Assembly: GCA_035946175.1 (NCBI GenBank)
Contig: DASYZQ010000013.1
Span: 1-27,678, forward strand
Reading direction: 5' to 3'
Origin: DASYZQ01 sp035946175
GTDB lineage: Bacteria; Patescibacteriota; Saccharimonadia; Saccharimonadales; UBA4665
Length of the DNA: 27,678 bases
A program made the translations under genes and the position numbers. Under the pieces are notes generated by a model. The model ran no database searches, had not been told where the DNA came from, and saw nothing but the letters and a program-made list of their open reading frames with translations. The stretch's first letter is position 1, and each line of letters opens with the position of its first letter. This document shows positions 1-7,536 of the stretch, one piece after another.

Positions 1-61
1 GCAAATTGCATAAAAATCTCCTTTGGTTTTTGTGTTATTGGCTTACAACCATCACCATACC

Positions 62-90
62 AAAAAAGAGCCACATACCGTGGCTCTTTT
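62..90 (-). terminator. Bidirectional intrinsic terminator
   Basis: An 11 bp perfect stem, 64-74 paired with 80-90, has a five-base loop and a GAGCCAC/GTGGCTC core. A-tract and T-tract at the two ends let it work on either strand. On the minus strand it lies 15 bases beyond the stop of the gene ending at 105, so that is its likely client. Confidence 0.85.
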
Positions 91-104
91 ACTGCAAGTG
101 GATC

Positions 105-1226
105 TTATCCTATCTGTTTTGGCCTAACGGAATTCGGGTTAGTACGCATTGTTTTATTACGTTCCCTGTCGCCAAAGACGTAGATACCAAATTGGGAATC
201 AGATACTACGCCCCATCGGGGGCGCAAAGCATCACCAATAATGACCCTACCCCCCACACTGGTCTTCTTCATTATTTGGGCGATCAGAGCGTATGCCGCA
301 GGTAGACTTCCTTCTGAATCTAGCTCCCAATACGTGCACTCAGGATCCATCCCCCCAAAGAGATCGGCGAGATAGCCTGACCTACTGTATCGTTCTCGTG
401 CAGTATCATCTCTGATCTCTTCCAGAGTAACTTGTATTTCTGATACACTGTCCTGAACATCTATTTGAAGATTTTTAGCACTACCGTACGTATTAACGTA
501 GGTGAAGAAAGCGGTGCTATCCGGGGCCAGATCTCTCCCACTAGGCATATTCGGTCTCTTATCTCCACCGGACATCGGTGGCTCATCATCCCCGTCATTC
601 GCGTCCCCTCCTTTGTCGCCTGATGGAACATCAGGCGACAATAGGTCGGGATGGGGCTCAAGGGCAGGTTCTATTTCATCTGGAACCCTGGCTTCTGCGT
701 TAGGCTCGGGGCTCAAAGTCTTATCTTCAGGTCCTGTAGGCTCACTATTATTCTCTTCTCGTCCATCATCACCACCATCACCATCCCCAGCCAACCCCTC
801 CTTAGGAGGACGACCACCGGCATTGCCCCCTCCGCCAATTCCGCTTCCAATATCACCTGGCTGTGGATCAGTAGCCCTGTTGAGCGGGAATGATTTTGAT
901 CCGGAAGGCTGGTCAACTTCTCCTGCAGGTTCCTCATGCATGGCCATTGTGTCAACGGCCCGGGAATGTTCGTCTGACAGCATATTCCCAGGACCCCCAA
1001 GTGCCAGATCATGATCAAGTATCTGGCCCTCACCGTCAGGTGCAACCCGTTCTGGTATCGGCGACGCCTCGGAAAACACCTCTGTAGTAACGGGGGCTGT
1101 ATCATCATTCAGTTCCCCGGAGTAACTACCTGGCTGATCAACGGTAGTCGTTGGCTCAGGCGGCAGAGCAGGCTGTCGCCCTAGGGGGTCGTCCGGAAAA
1201 GATTCGGAAGGGGGCAGGTCAAACAT
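105..1226 (-). CDS. Acidic low-complexity protein of unknown function
   Basis: This 373-residue protein is not recognised. Residues 1 to about 235 are rich in Pro, Gly, Glu and Asp, with a Gly run near residue 130, and are probably disordered. Residues about 236-373 look folded, with mixed hydrophobic and charged sequence such as VGGRVIIGDALRPRWGVV. There is no signal peptide or membrane segment. The gene stands alone, faces away from rplS and ends 15 bases before a strong terminator, which supports it being transcribed. The ATG at 1226 has no Shine-Dalgarno; a TAGAAT -10-like box lies 12 bases upstream. A cytoplasmic protein with a long flexible acidic arm is the most that can be said. Confidence 0.7.
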   Translation of the reverse strand: MFDLPPSESFPDDPLGRQPALPPEPTTTVDQPGSYSGELNDDTAPVTTEVFSEASPIPERVAPDGEGQILDHDLALGGPGNMLSDEHSRAVDTMAMHEEPAGEVDQPSGSKSFPLNRATDPQPGDIGSGIGGGGNAGGRPPKEGLAGDGDGGDDGREENNSEPTGPEDKTLSPEPNAEARVPDEIEPALEPHPDLLSPDVPSGDKGGDANDGDDEPPMSGGDKRPNMPSGRDLAPDSTAFFTYVNTYGSAKNLQIDVQDSVSEIQVTLEEIRDDTARERYSRSGYLADLFGGMDPECTYWELDSEGSLPAAYALIAQIMKKTSVGGRVIIGDALRPRWGVVSDSQFGIYVFGDRERNKTMRTNPNSVRPKQIG

Positions 1227-1463
1227 TTTATTATTGAGATTCTACTATTCTTATTTATTATGTCCAGCCGGAAGAAGCTGATCTCTCAAGATACCTAGGA
1301 ACAACCATAATTCAATCCTGCATATATATTAAACATATGAGTACGTGATACTGACAAGGACTATACGAAAACCTACATCTTCGATTATTATAAATCGGCA
1401 ATTCAGAGAAACAATTCCTATGAACTATCTTTCTAGAAAATCCTTTTCTTGATGTAACAGATA

Positions 1464-1472
1464 TGGTATAGT
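1464..1472 (+). promoter_or_regulatory. Extended -10 promoter for rplS
   Basis: TGG followed directly by TATAGT forms an extended -10 element 33 bases upstream of the rplS start. No good -35 is seen at 17 bp spacing, as expected for the extended type. The rest of 1227-1505 is AT-rich and shows no other gene. Confidence 0.5.
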
Positions 1473-1505
1473 TTAACAAAGTTTTAAGTCGAGATTCGAA
1501 GAATT

Positions 1506-2033
1506 ATGTCATCGACCATTGCAGATATTGAAGAAACGTATAAAAAATCCGCGGTTGTAAATGTGCAGAGCGGCGATACTGTTCGTGTACATCAAAAGAT
1601 TCGAGAAGGCTCCAAAGAGCGTGTCCAGGTATTCCAGGGCTTGGTCATTCGGACCGACCGCAAGCAAAGTCATCTGGCGCGGATTACCGTTCGACGTATC
1701 GCTAATGGTGTCGGCGTAGAGAAGAGTTTTTTACTGCACAGCCCTCTCGTGCTTAAAGTTGAGGTTACGAAACGAAGCAAAGTACGCCGTAACTACCTGA
1801 GCTACATGCGCCAGCGAACTGGAAAGGCTGCTCGGTTGGCCAGCGTTGACTTTGATCGAGATGCGGTGAACTTCATCCATGACACGAAAGCCGAGGAAGA
1901 GGAAGCTAAGCTTGCCGCCGAGGCAGCAGCCACGGCTGAAGCCACCAAGAAAGCTGAGGCCGAAGCGACAGTTGACGCTAAAGTCAAAGCCACACGCGAA
2001 TCTCACGTGACAGCAGAAGAAGCTTCAAAGTAG
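1506..2033 (+). CDS. rplS: 50S ribosomal protein L19
   Basis: L19 lies at the interface of the large and small ribosomal subunits. Residues 1-115 carry the full family core: the DTVRVH start of the beta barrel, RVQVFQGLVI, the RRIANGVGVEKSF segment and the basic RSKVRRNYLSYMRQRTGKAARL end. The protein is 175 residues against about 115 in most bacteria. The surplus, from about residue 117, is an Ala/Glu/Lys-rich tail that is probably a charged helix. The start at 1506 has only a weak purine stretch upstream. rnhB begins 9 bases after the stop, so the two are probably co-transcribed, the same pairing seen in many bacteria. Identity is certain; the role of the tail is unknown. Confidence 0.97.
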   Translation: MSSTIADIEETYKKSAVVNVQSGDTVRVHQKIREGSKERVQVFQGLVIRTDRKQSHLARITVRRIANGVGVEKSFLLHSPLVLKVEVTKRSKVRRNYLSYMRQRTGKAARLASVDFDRDAVNFIHDTKAEEEEAKLAAEAAATAEATKKAEAEATVDAKVKATRESHVTAEEASK

Positions 2034-2042
2034 GCGGACGCC

Positions 2043-2603
2043 GTGTTAGTCGGCATAGATGAAGTCGGGCGTGGTTGTTGGGCCGGACCATTAGTAGCAG
2101 CTGCAGTTGCATTGCCCGAAGTAACTATCCGCGGGCTCAAAGACTCCAAGCTACTCAATCGACAGCAGCGTCAGCGTTTGGACACAATTATCCGCGTACG
2201 GGCGCTGGCGATTGGTGTAGGTTGGGTCAGCCCTCAGGAAATAGATTCGCTGGGTCTGAGCGAGGCAACTGCACAGGCCATGCGCCGCGCTTTAGAGCAG
2301 ATTACAGTTGCATATACTCGGATTATTATCGATGGCAACGTTAATTATCTAAGAGATAATCAGCTCAGCTCGGCGGTGGTTCAGGCAGACCGGACTGTAG
2401 CCGCGGTCAGTGCCGCCAGCATTATAGCCAAGGTTGCCAGAGACACCTATATGATAGATATTGCCCAAGACTATCCGAACTATGCTTTCGAAAGTCACGT
2501 TGGTTACGGCACTAAATTGCACCGTACCCGCCTGCAACAATATGGCATCTGTAACCTACATCGGCGTTCTTTTAAACCGATTCAGGCTCTAGAGGCTAGC
2601 TAA
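2043..2603 (+). CDS. rnhB: Ribonuclease HII
   Basis: RNase HII cuts the RNA strand of RNA-DNA hybrids and removes single misincorporated ribonucleotides. The 186-residue protein opens with the family signature IDEVGRG. The metal-binding acidic residues are visible as D6, E7, D97 (in IIIDGN) and D116 (in QADRTVAAVSAASIIAKVARD). The C-terminal HVGYGTKLH and RRSFKPI motifs are also typical. The start is GTG at 2043, nine bases after rplS; the DEVGRG motif so close to it leaves little room for another start. Length is normal for a minimal RNase HII. The gene converges on the aminopeptidase gene with 52 bases between, where no clear terminator is seen. Confidence 0.96.
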   Translation: MLVGIDEVGRGCWAGPLVAAAVALPEVTIRGLKDSKLLNRQQRQRLDTIIRVRALAIGVGWVSPQEIDSLGLSEATAQAMRRALEQITVAYTRIIIDGNVNYLRDNQLSSAVVQADRTVAAVSAASIIAKVARDTYMIDIAQDYPNYAFESHVGYGTKLHRTRLQQYGICNLHRRSFKPIQALEAS

Positions 2604-2655
2604 GGTTTTGAATGGGCTTCTTCGTTCAAGGATTATCGTCAGTCCTGACAAAAAG

Positions 2656-5241
2656 CTATGACATATCCAAAGACGAATCAGGGTGATGACTTTTGAAGTA
2701 TGCTTTGACTGCTGCAAGATCGCGGCGTCTCCATTCAGATTGCCACTCTATGATTTCAACGCCCTGCTTAATGCTACGCTCTAAGGATGGTTCAGTAACG
2801 CGATCGAAGAAGACAGTGTAATCTTTCAGGAATGTACTGTCACTGCGGCCACTGGCGGCATATATGGGTAGCCGTGAGAAGCCCATATCCCTTCCAAGAT
2901 TGTCTTTAAGCCATCGCCAATGACCTAACAGCCACTGCCAGGTTGCCTCGCGCGCGTGGCGATTGGAGAAACTATAAGCAACCCAATACAGCGCATCCTG
3001 GAGCCGTACGCTGTCTGTAGTGATCAATGACAAGGCCCGCTCGATAAGGGCGATCTGCTCAAAACCGGTCAAGGCCATACATATGGTAACTTGCTCTTCG
3101 CTGGAAGCCGTCGCATGGTAAAGCTCGAGAAGCTTGTCGAAAGTTGCAGCATTACCTTTGCGTGCAGCCGTAGCGTAGATGACGCTACGAATATCCGGTG
3201 GAATATCTTCGGAACGTTTCATGGCAGAAAAACGGCTCAACGCCTCTTTGACAACAGTTGGCTCGTCTGAGACAGCGTTCAAGCCAAGGATAGTAGGCCG
3301 GAGTAAGCTATCAAAATATGGTTCGTTTTTCTTTGGTGCCCAGCCGAGACGCCTAAGCTGCTGAGCACTTAAGGCACGTGCATACGGCTTCAAGGCCTCA
3401 CGCAGAACTTCGTCATTCATAACAACTCGAAGTGCCGAGAGACTACCGACCATGACATCCCAGACAGCGTTATCATCCTCATGATTGTATGCTTCAAGGA
3501 GGTGTAGTACATTTACTGTGTCACCATAGCCGGCCTTGGCAGCTTCAAAGCTGTCGGCAAGTAGACCCAACCGATCAAGCGGGCTTAATTTCTTCTTGAC
3601 TACAAGAGGAGTCAAGCGCTTCAGATATGCAGGGTCATAGGCCACTCGGTAAAAACCACTCTGCTCACCGTTCAGCTTATCAATGTCGCCTGTGGGCAGG
3701 GGACAGCTGAGGGACATAGTGTCAAATATGTCAGGTAAATTCGAACCTGCATTGAGTGGTATCGGCCACGGGGAGACGTTCTTTTTATTGTTGCGCTCCA
3801 GAGGATTAAGCAGGAATTGCTCCTGGGTTAGTTTGAGTTGATTATCCTTAACCTGCACATCGACCAACGGGAAACCTAACTTAGTAGTCCAGGCACCCAT
3901 GAAGGAATGTACCGGTTTATGGGAAACTGCCTCTAGGCTGTCCCACAGGTCAGTGGTATCAGTATTCCCGTAGGCATATTTTTTGAGATAGTGGCGCAGA
4001 CCATCACGAAAAGTATCAGGCCCGAGGTACGACGCTAACATCTGGAGGCTACTGCCTCCCTTGTTATAGCTGATAGCATCGAAGATGCTCCTGATTTCAT
4101 CCGGATGCTTGACCGCAACTTGGATAGGATGAGTATTGGCTAGCGCGTCGAGCTTCATACCGGGCTGCTGCTCATCAACAATATATTGGGTCCACATATG
4201 CCAATCAGGAAATAGATGATTAGCGGCAAAGTATTCCATCCAATTGGCGAATCCTTCATTGAGCCACAGATCGGTCCACCAGCGCATGGTTACCAGATTA
4301 CCGAACCACTGATGGGCTAACTCGTGGGCCACCACCATAACAACGTACTGTTTGATAGGCAAACTAGTATTGGCGGGGTCGACCAGAAAGACGTGTTCTC
4401 GAAACGTAATGCAACCCCAGTTCTCCATAGCCCCCGATGCAAAGTCCGGCAGCCCAATCAGATCGCATTTAGGCAATGGGTAGGGAATACCAAAGTAATC
4501 GTCGTAGAAATCGAGGCATCGTACGGCGATGTCCAGGGCAAAACTGGTGAATTCGACATTGTCAGGCGTAGCATAAGTGCGTACGGTCACACCGTGCTTG
4601 GTTTTCGCTTCCTTGTAGCCCATTTCGCCATAAACGAAAGCTAGTAAATATGTTGACATGCGCGGTGTCGTTTCAAAGGTTGTATGCAGTTTGTTATCTT
4701 TGACAGTCTGCATTTTCGAGAGAGTGTTACTGACAACCGCCTCGTCTTTGGGCGAGATCAGAGTGAGATCAAACGTAGCCTTGGCTTCAGGCTCATCGAT
4801 ACACGGAAAAGCTTCTCTAGCGTGGTGGCTCTCAAATTGAGTAGCAATGAGCCTCTTCTCTTTTCCATTATGCGTAAAGAAGCAGGGATAGATACCCTCC
4901 ATTGGCCGGGTGATCTCACCCTCAAAGCGCATCTCAACCCGATAACTACCCGGATATAACATCACTTCCGTATGGAGACGCACTTCGTCAAAGCTTTTGT
5001 GGTGGTTAATACGCGTTACTGGTATATCGTGCTCGCCTTTTTTGTCCCTTTTGATAATAGTTGCTTCAGTTATCTTTAGAGCCTTCTGATGAAAGGTTAG
5101 ACGTTGGGCTGGCCGTCCAATTTTTTGTCCTTCAATAACCACGCTGCCAGTAAGGTGCATGGTCTCCCGATTCGGGTCGAAGGTAAGTTGATAATGTTCT
5201 GGCTTGAAGCCAGTTAATAGTCGTGTGACTGATCTACTCAT
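2656..5241 (-). CDS. pepN: M1-family zinc aminopeptidase
   Basis: This cytoplasmic metallopeptidase of the gluzincin M1 family removes N-terminal residues from peptides. In the 861-residue protein the exopeptidase motif GAMEN is at 270-274, the zinc motif HELAH at 306-310 with third ligand E329 (LNEGFA), and the transition-state tyrosine at Y392. An ERAP1/ApN-like helical domain fills about 530-855. There is no signal peptide, so it probably recycles imported or internal peptides, useful to an amino-acid-scavenging cell. The architecture is closer to the puromycin-sensitive/tricorn-factor group than to enteric PepN, so the symbol is a family label. The ATG lies 6 bases after an extended -10 box, suggesting a leaderless message. 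Confidence 0.93.
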   Translation of the reverse strand: MSRSVTRLLTGFKPEHYQLTFDPNRETMHLTGSVVIEGQKIGRPAQRLTFHQKALKITEATIIKRDKKGEHDIPVTRINHHKSFDEVRLHTEVMLYPGSYRVEMRFEGEITRPMEGIYPCFFTHNGKEKRLIATQFESHHAREAFPCIDEPEAKATFDLTLISPKDEAVVSNTLSKMQTVKDNKLHTTFETTPRMSTYLLAFVYGEMGYKEAKTKHGVTVRTYATPDNVEFTSFALDIAVRCLDFYDDYFGIPYPLPKCDLIGLPDFASGAMENWGCITFREHVFLVDPANTSLPIKQYVVMVVAHELAHQWFGNLVTMRWWTDLWLNEGFANWMEYFAANHLFPDWHMWTQYIVDEQQPGMKLDALANTHPIQVAVKHPDEIRSIFDAISYNKGGSSLQMLASYLGPDTFRDGLRHYLKKYAYGNTDTTDLWDSLEAVSHKPVHSFMGAWTTKLGFPLVDVQVKDNQLKLTQEQFLLNPLERNNKKNVSPWPIPLNAGSNLPDIFDTMSLSCPLPTGDIDKLNGEQSGFYRVAYDPAYLKRLTPLVVKKKLSPLDRLGLLADSFEAAKAGYGDTVNVLHLLEAYNHEDDNAVWDVMVGSLSALRVVMNDEVLREALKPYARALSAQQLRRLGWAPKKNEPYFDSLLRPTILGLNAVSDEPTVVKEALSRFSAMKRSEDIPPDIRSVIYATAARKGNAATFDKLLELYHATASSEEQVTICMALTGFEQIALIERALSLITTDSVRLQDALYWVAYSFSNRHAREATWQWLLGHWRWLKDNLGRDMGFSRLPIYAASGRSDSTFLKDYTVFFDRVTEPSLERSIKQGVEIIEWQSEWRRRDLAAVKAYFKSHHPDSSLDMS

Positions 5242-5247
5242 TATGAC

Positions 5248-5256
5248 ATTCTAGCA
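5248..5256 (-). promoter_or_regulatory. Extended -10 promoter of pepN, leaderless geometry
   Basis: On the minus strand TGC-TAGAAT is followed by six bases and then the pepN ATG. Transcription would start at or next to the A of the start codon. The 13 bases GCCATGCTAGAAT recur exactly ahead of the NYN gene at 23211-23223. Confidence 0.55.
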
Positions 5257-5326
5257 TGGCAGTCAGAGATGAGCGGTATTGAAAAGTTGGGGTTTGGGAC
5301 TAAGGAAAGCATCAGTGAGGGCTTAT

Positions 5327-5384
5327 GGACCGACGTAAAAAAACATAGTTGTATTATCGGGTTCATTTACGTGAGGCGCGGTCC
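5327..5384. repeat. Interrupted inverted repeat in the divergent intergenic region
   Basis: GGACCG (5327-5332) pairs with CGGTCC (5379-5384), and ACGTAAA (5333-5339) with TTTACGT (5366-5372), leaving a six-base bulge and a 26-base loop. It lies in the 371-base gene-free stretch 5242-5612 between pepN and the glycosyltransferase, just upstream of the TTGACA promoter. It could be a regulator site or only a chance structure. Confidence 0.35.
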
Positions 5385-5396
5385 AAAATAACATGC

Positions 5397-5424
5397 TTGA
5401 CAAAGCAAGCTTAAGTCCGATAAT
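5397..5424 (+). promoter_or_regulatory. Promoter upstream of the glycosyltransferase
   Basis: TTGACA at 5397-5402, 16 bases, then GATAAT at 5419-5424. It would give a leader of about 180 bases before the ATG at 5613. A rival TGTAAT box at 5600-5605, seven bases before that ATG, would give a leaderless message instead. Confidence 0.55.
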
Positions 5425-5484
5425 GGAGTCTAATATAACAAAAAGAAGGTAGCGCAGAAGATTGTATTTCGTCGATTTTATAGC

Positions 5485-5523
5485 CTACCCGTAACGGTAG
5501 TTTTGTTGGGTTAGCAAAACTAC
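5485..5523 (+). promoter_or_regulatory. Leader with two mutually exclusive hairpins
   Basis: CTACC (5485-5489) can pair with GGTAG (5496-5500). The same GTAG is the start of a longer 9 bp stem, 5497-5505 with 5515-5523 (GTAGTTTTG/CAAAACTAC). Only one can form at a time, the arrangement of a switchable RNA leader. No known riboswitch class is recognised and no terminator U-tract follows. Confidence 0.35.
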
Positions 5524-5612
5524 TCGTAGAATATAACTATTACAACCCATTTCCGACTTGCCCGGCGTTAGAGGCATATAGATCATTCATATAGTCAGCT
5601 GTAATCCAGTAT

Positions 5613-7394
5613 ATGGCATCACCCGATTTACCTTTTGGTAGTGAGTACGCCCCAGTAGGTGGAAACCCCGCTGTAGTTCTTGAAGCTGCAGGAGCCGCCG
5701 GAGGATTATTGACCGATGAGTTTTTGCGGCGGCAGGCTACGGGGTCAGATATTGGGGATGTAGCTTGCTTAGAGACAGTTCATATTGACCCTATTGCAGA
5801 AAAGACAGACAGTGGCGCAGAAGATGTCTATCGGAAAAAGTATGATTCTGTTACGCGCGAGGTTAGCATTGAGAGCGATGTTACTGAGGCTGACTATGAA
5901 GCAATGGCCCGTGAACTTGGGCCAGGAGCAGTTAGCAGATTGGAACTCCTCAAGGATTATGCACAAATGATGCAGGAACAGAACAGGGAGTTAACCTTTG
6001 TTAATGCCACCGCTTTTGGCGGCGGCGTTGCTATCATGAGAGCTCCACTTATTCATATGCTCAGAACATTTGGCGTAAACGCTCGTTGGTATGCACTCAA
6101 GGCCAATCCGCAAGCAGCGCTAGTAACAAAGCGAAGCTTTCATAATGTACTCCAGAATGTCGATAGTGCCGTTCCGCTCTCGGAAGAACGTAAAATGACC
6201 TACGAAACATGGATAGATGGTGAGGCTTCGGCACTCGCTGAACCACTCAGTACAGCTACGGACATTGTTATCGACGACTGGCAGCCCAGTCGTCTTATTC
6301 CCCACATAAAGGGTACTGCTGCTACCCCGGGATTAAACCCAGAAGCTAATTTGCTCTTCAGGGACCACATACACACCGAAGGCCAGCTAATGGTCACCGA
6401 AGGAACACCGCAATATGAAACGTGGCAATATATATGGGGCGACAACCGGGTAAGTGAAGCAAATTACTTTATAACGCATCCCAGAAAAGAGTTCTTGCCG
6501 CCGAATGTACCTCTAGCCAAGAATGTGCTCATGCCCGCCACAATTGATACTCTCGACTCGCTCAATAAGAGACCGCTTACGCCTGAACAAGTAGCCCGAG
6601 GTCGAGAAGTTGTCGACAGACACCTCCTGGAAAGCAATGAAGTCGGCAATAATCTCAAAGCTGAGTTAGGCTTGAGTGATGAAGAACAGGCAATAAATTG
6701 GGAACAAAGAGGTGTGGATTGGGACAGGCCGTACATCGTTTTAATAGCCCGGTTTGATCCTTCGAAGGGGATGGACCTCGGCATGGAAGCGTATGTACAA
6801 GCTAGACAGATGATGATTGAGCAGGGTGTACCTGAAACAAGAATCCCCCAGCTCCTTATTATTGGTAATGGATCAGTCGATGATCCCGACGGTAAGCCAG
6901 AGTTAGCAAAAATGATGCGTCTGCGTAACGAGCAAAGTGCTAGTCATAGGGACGACATCAAGATAGCGCGAATGGGGCATGACGATGAGGCCCTCAATGC
7001 GGTTTTAGGAGGTGCCAGGCTAGCATTACAACCTTCGACCAAAGAAGGGTTTGAAGATCGAGTCACGAGCGCAATATGGCACTATGTATCAGTCCTTGGT
7101 TCAGATAGAGGCGGCATTCCACTACAAATTATCGACGGGGAGTCAGGCTATATAATGGACCCGCACAATACCTCATTATGGGCAGAGCGCATATATGAAC
7201 TGACGATGGATGAACCAAAGTATCAAGCTATGAGGCGGCGGACGAGAGAGCTAGCAACTTTACATAATTCCCAATTTACGACTGTCTACAATGCGGCGAG
7301 TTGGCTTTACCTATGCCTGAAAGCAAATAGCAACCTACAAGGCAATGGACGCCGTGTGACTGACATAATTGAAGAAGAGCCTATAGCCGCCTAA
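5613..7394 (+). CDS. GT4 glycosyltransferase, trehalose synthase (TreT)-like
   Basis: This is a retaining GT-B fold glycosyltransferase, nearest by eye to TreT-type trehalose synthases that join glucose from an NDP-sugar to glucose; the real acceptor is not known. The core starts at about residue 127 with VNATAFGGGVA, followed by DIVIDDWQP (218-225) and RDHIHTEG (250-257). The donor domain has ARFDPSKG with R380 and K385, LLIIGNG, and STKEGF with E478. The EX7E motif is altered: the second Glu is S486. GGIPLQIIDGESGY follows as usual. At 593 residues it exceeds the usual 400 or so because of a 125-residue N-terminal region of unknown role. No Shine-Dalgarno is visible. It is a single-gene unit closed by a hairpin at 7400-7438. 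Confidence 0.75.
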   Translation: MASPDLPFGSEYAPVGGNPAVVLEAAGAAGGLLTDEFLRRQATGSDIGDVACLETVHIDPIAEKTDSGAEDVYRKKYDSVTREVSIESDVTEADYEAMARELGPGAVSRLELLKDYAQMMQEQNRELTFVNATAFGGGVAIMRAPLIHMLRTFGVNARWYALKANPQAALVTKRSFHNVLQNVDSAVPLSEERKMTYETWIDGEASALAEPLSTATDIVIDDWQPSRLIPHIKGTAATPGLNPEANLLFRDHIHTEGQLMVTEGTPQYETWQYIWGDNRVSEANYFITHPRKEFLPPNVPLAKNVLMPATIDTLDSLNKRPLTPEQVARGREVVDRHLLESNEVGNNLKAELGLSDEEQAINWEQRGVDWDRPYIVLIARFDPSKGMDLGMEAYVQARQMMIEQGVPETRIPQLLIIGNGSVDDPDGKPELAKMMRLRNEQSASHRDDIKIARMGHDDEALNAVLGGARLALQPSTKEGFEDRVTSAIWHYVSVLGSDRGGIPLQIIDGESGYIMDPHNTSLWAERIYELTMDEPKYQAMRRRTRELATLHNSQFTTVYNAASWLYLCLKANSNLQGNGRRVTDIIEEEPIAA

Positions 7395-7399
7395 TCTTA

Positions 7400-7438
7400 T
7401 AGTATCCCTACTGGCAAAATTTGACAGTAGGGATACTA
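7400..7438 (+). terminator. 14 bp hairpin after the glycosyltransferase
   Basis: Perfect inverted repeat, 7400-7413 with 7425-7438, around an 11-base loop, starting six bases after the stop codon. No T-tract follows, so it may stabilise the 3' end rather than terminate. Its loop and right arm contain the -35 of the next promoter. Confidence 0.5.
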
Positions 7439-7450
7439 CTCTGCTAAACT
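7421..7450 (+). promoter_or_regulatory. Likely nusA promoter
   Basis: TTGACA at 7421-7426, 18 bases, TAAACT at 7445-7450. Transcription would begin near 7457, nine bases before an intrinsic terminator and 80 bases before the nusA ATG. Confidence 0.5.
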
Positions 7451-7465
7451 TAACTTTGTAGCGAC

Positions 7466-7491
7466 AGTCGGCCAATGCGGTCGACTTTTTT
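7466..7491 (+). terminator. Intrinsic terminator, possible nusA leader attenuator
   Basis: An 8 bp stem (7466-7473 with 7479-7486, one G-U pair) with a five-base loop runs into six T residues. It either ends the glycosyltransferase transcript or, if the 7421 promoter is real, lies inside the nusA leader as a premature terminator. Confidence 0.8.
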
Positions 7492-7536
7492 CATGAGAAC
7501 CCCGATAGGCTAACTATATAAAGAAAGGAAAATCCT

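Noticed and set aside
6..305. 99-residue plus-strand frame at the left edge
   Set aside because: It runs through the terminator at 62-90 and antisense to the end of the 105-1226 gene; composition is not protein-like.
2638..2649. GTCAG/CTGAC as a terminator between rnhB and pepN
   Set aside because: Only five pairs with a two-base loop and no T-tract.
7515..7522. TATATAAA as a nusA -10 box
   Set aside because: Its transcript would start inside the Shine-Dalgarno, and no -35 is found at the right spacing.
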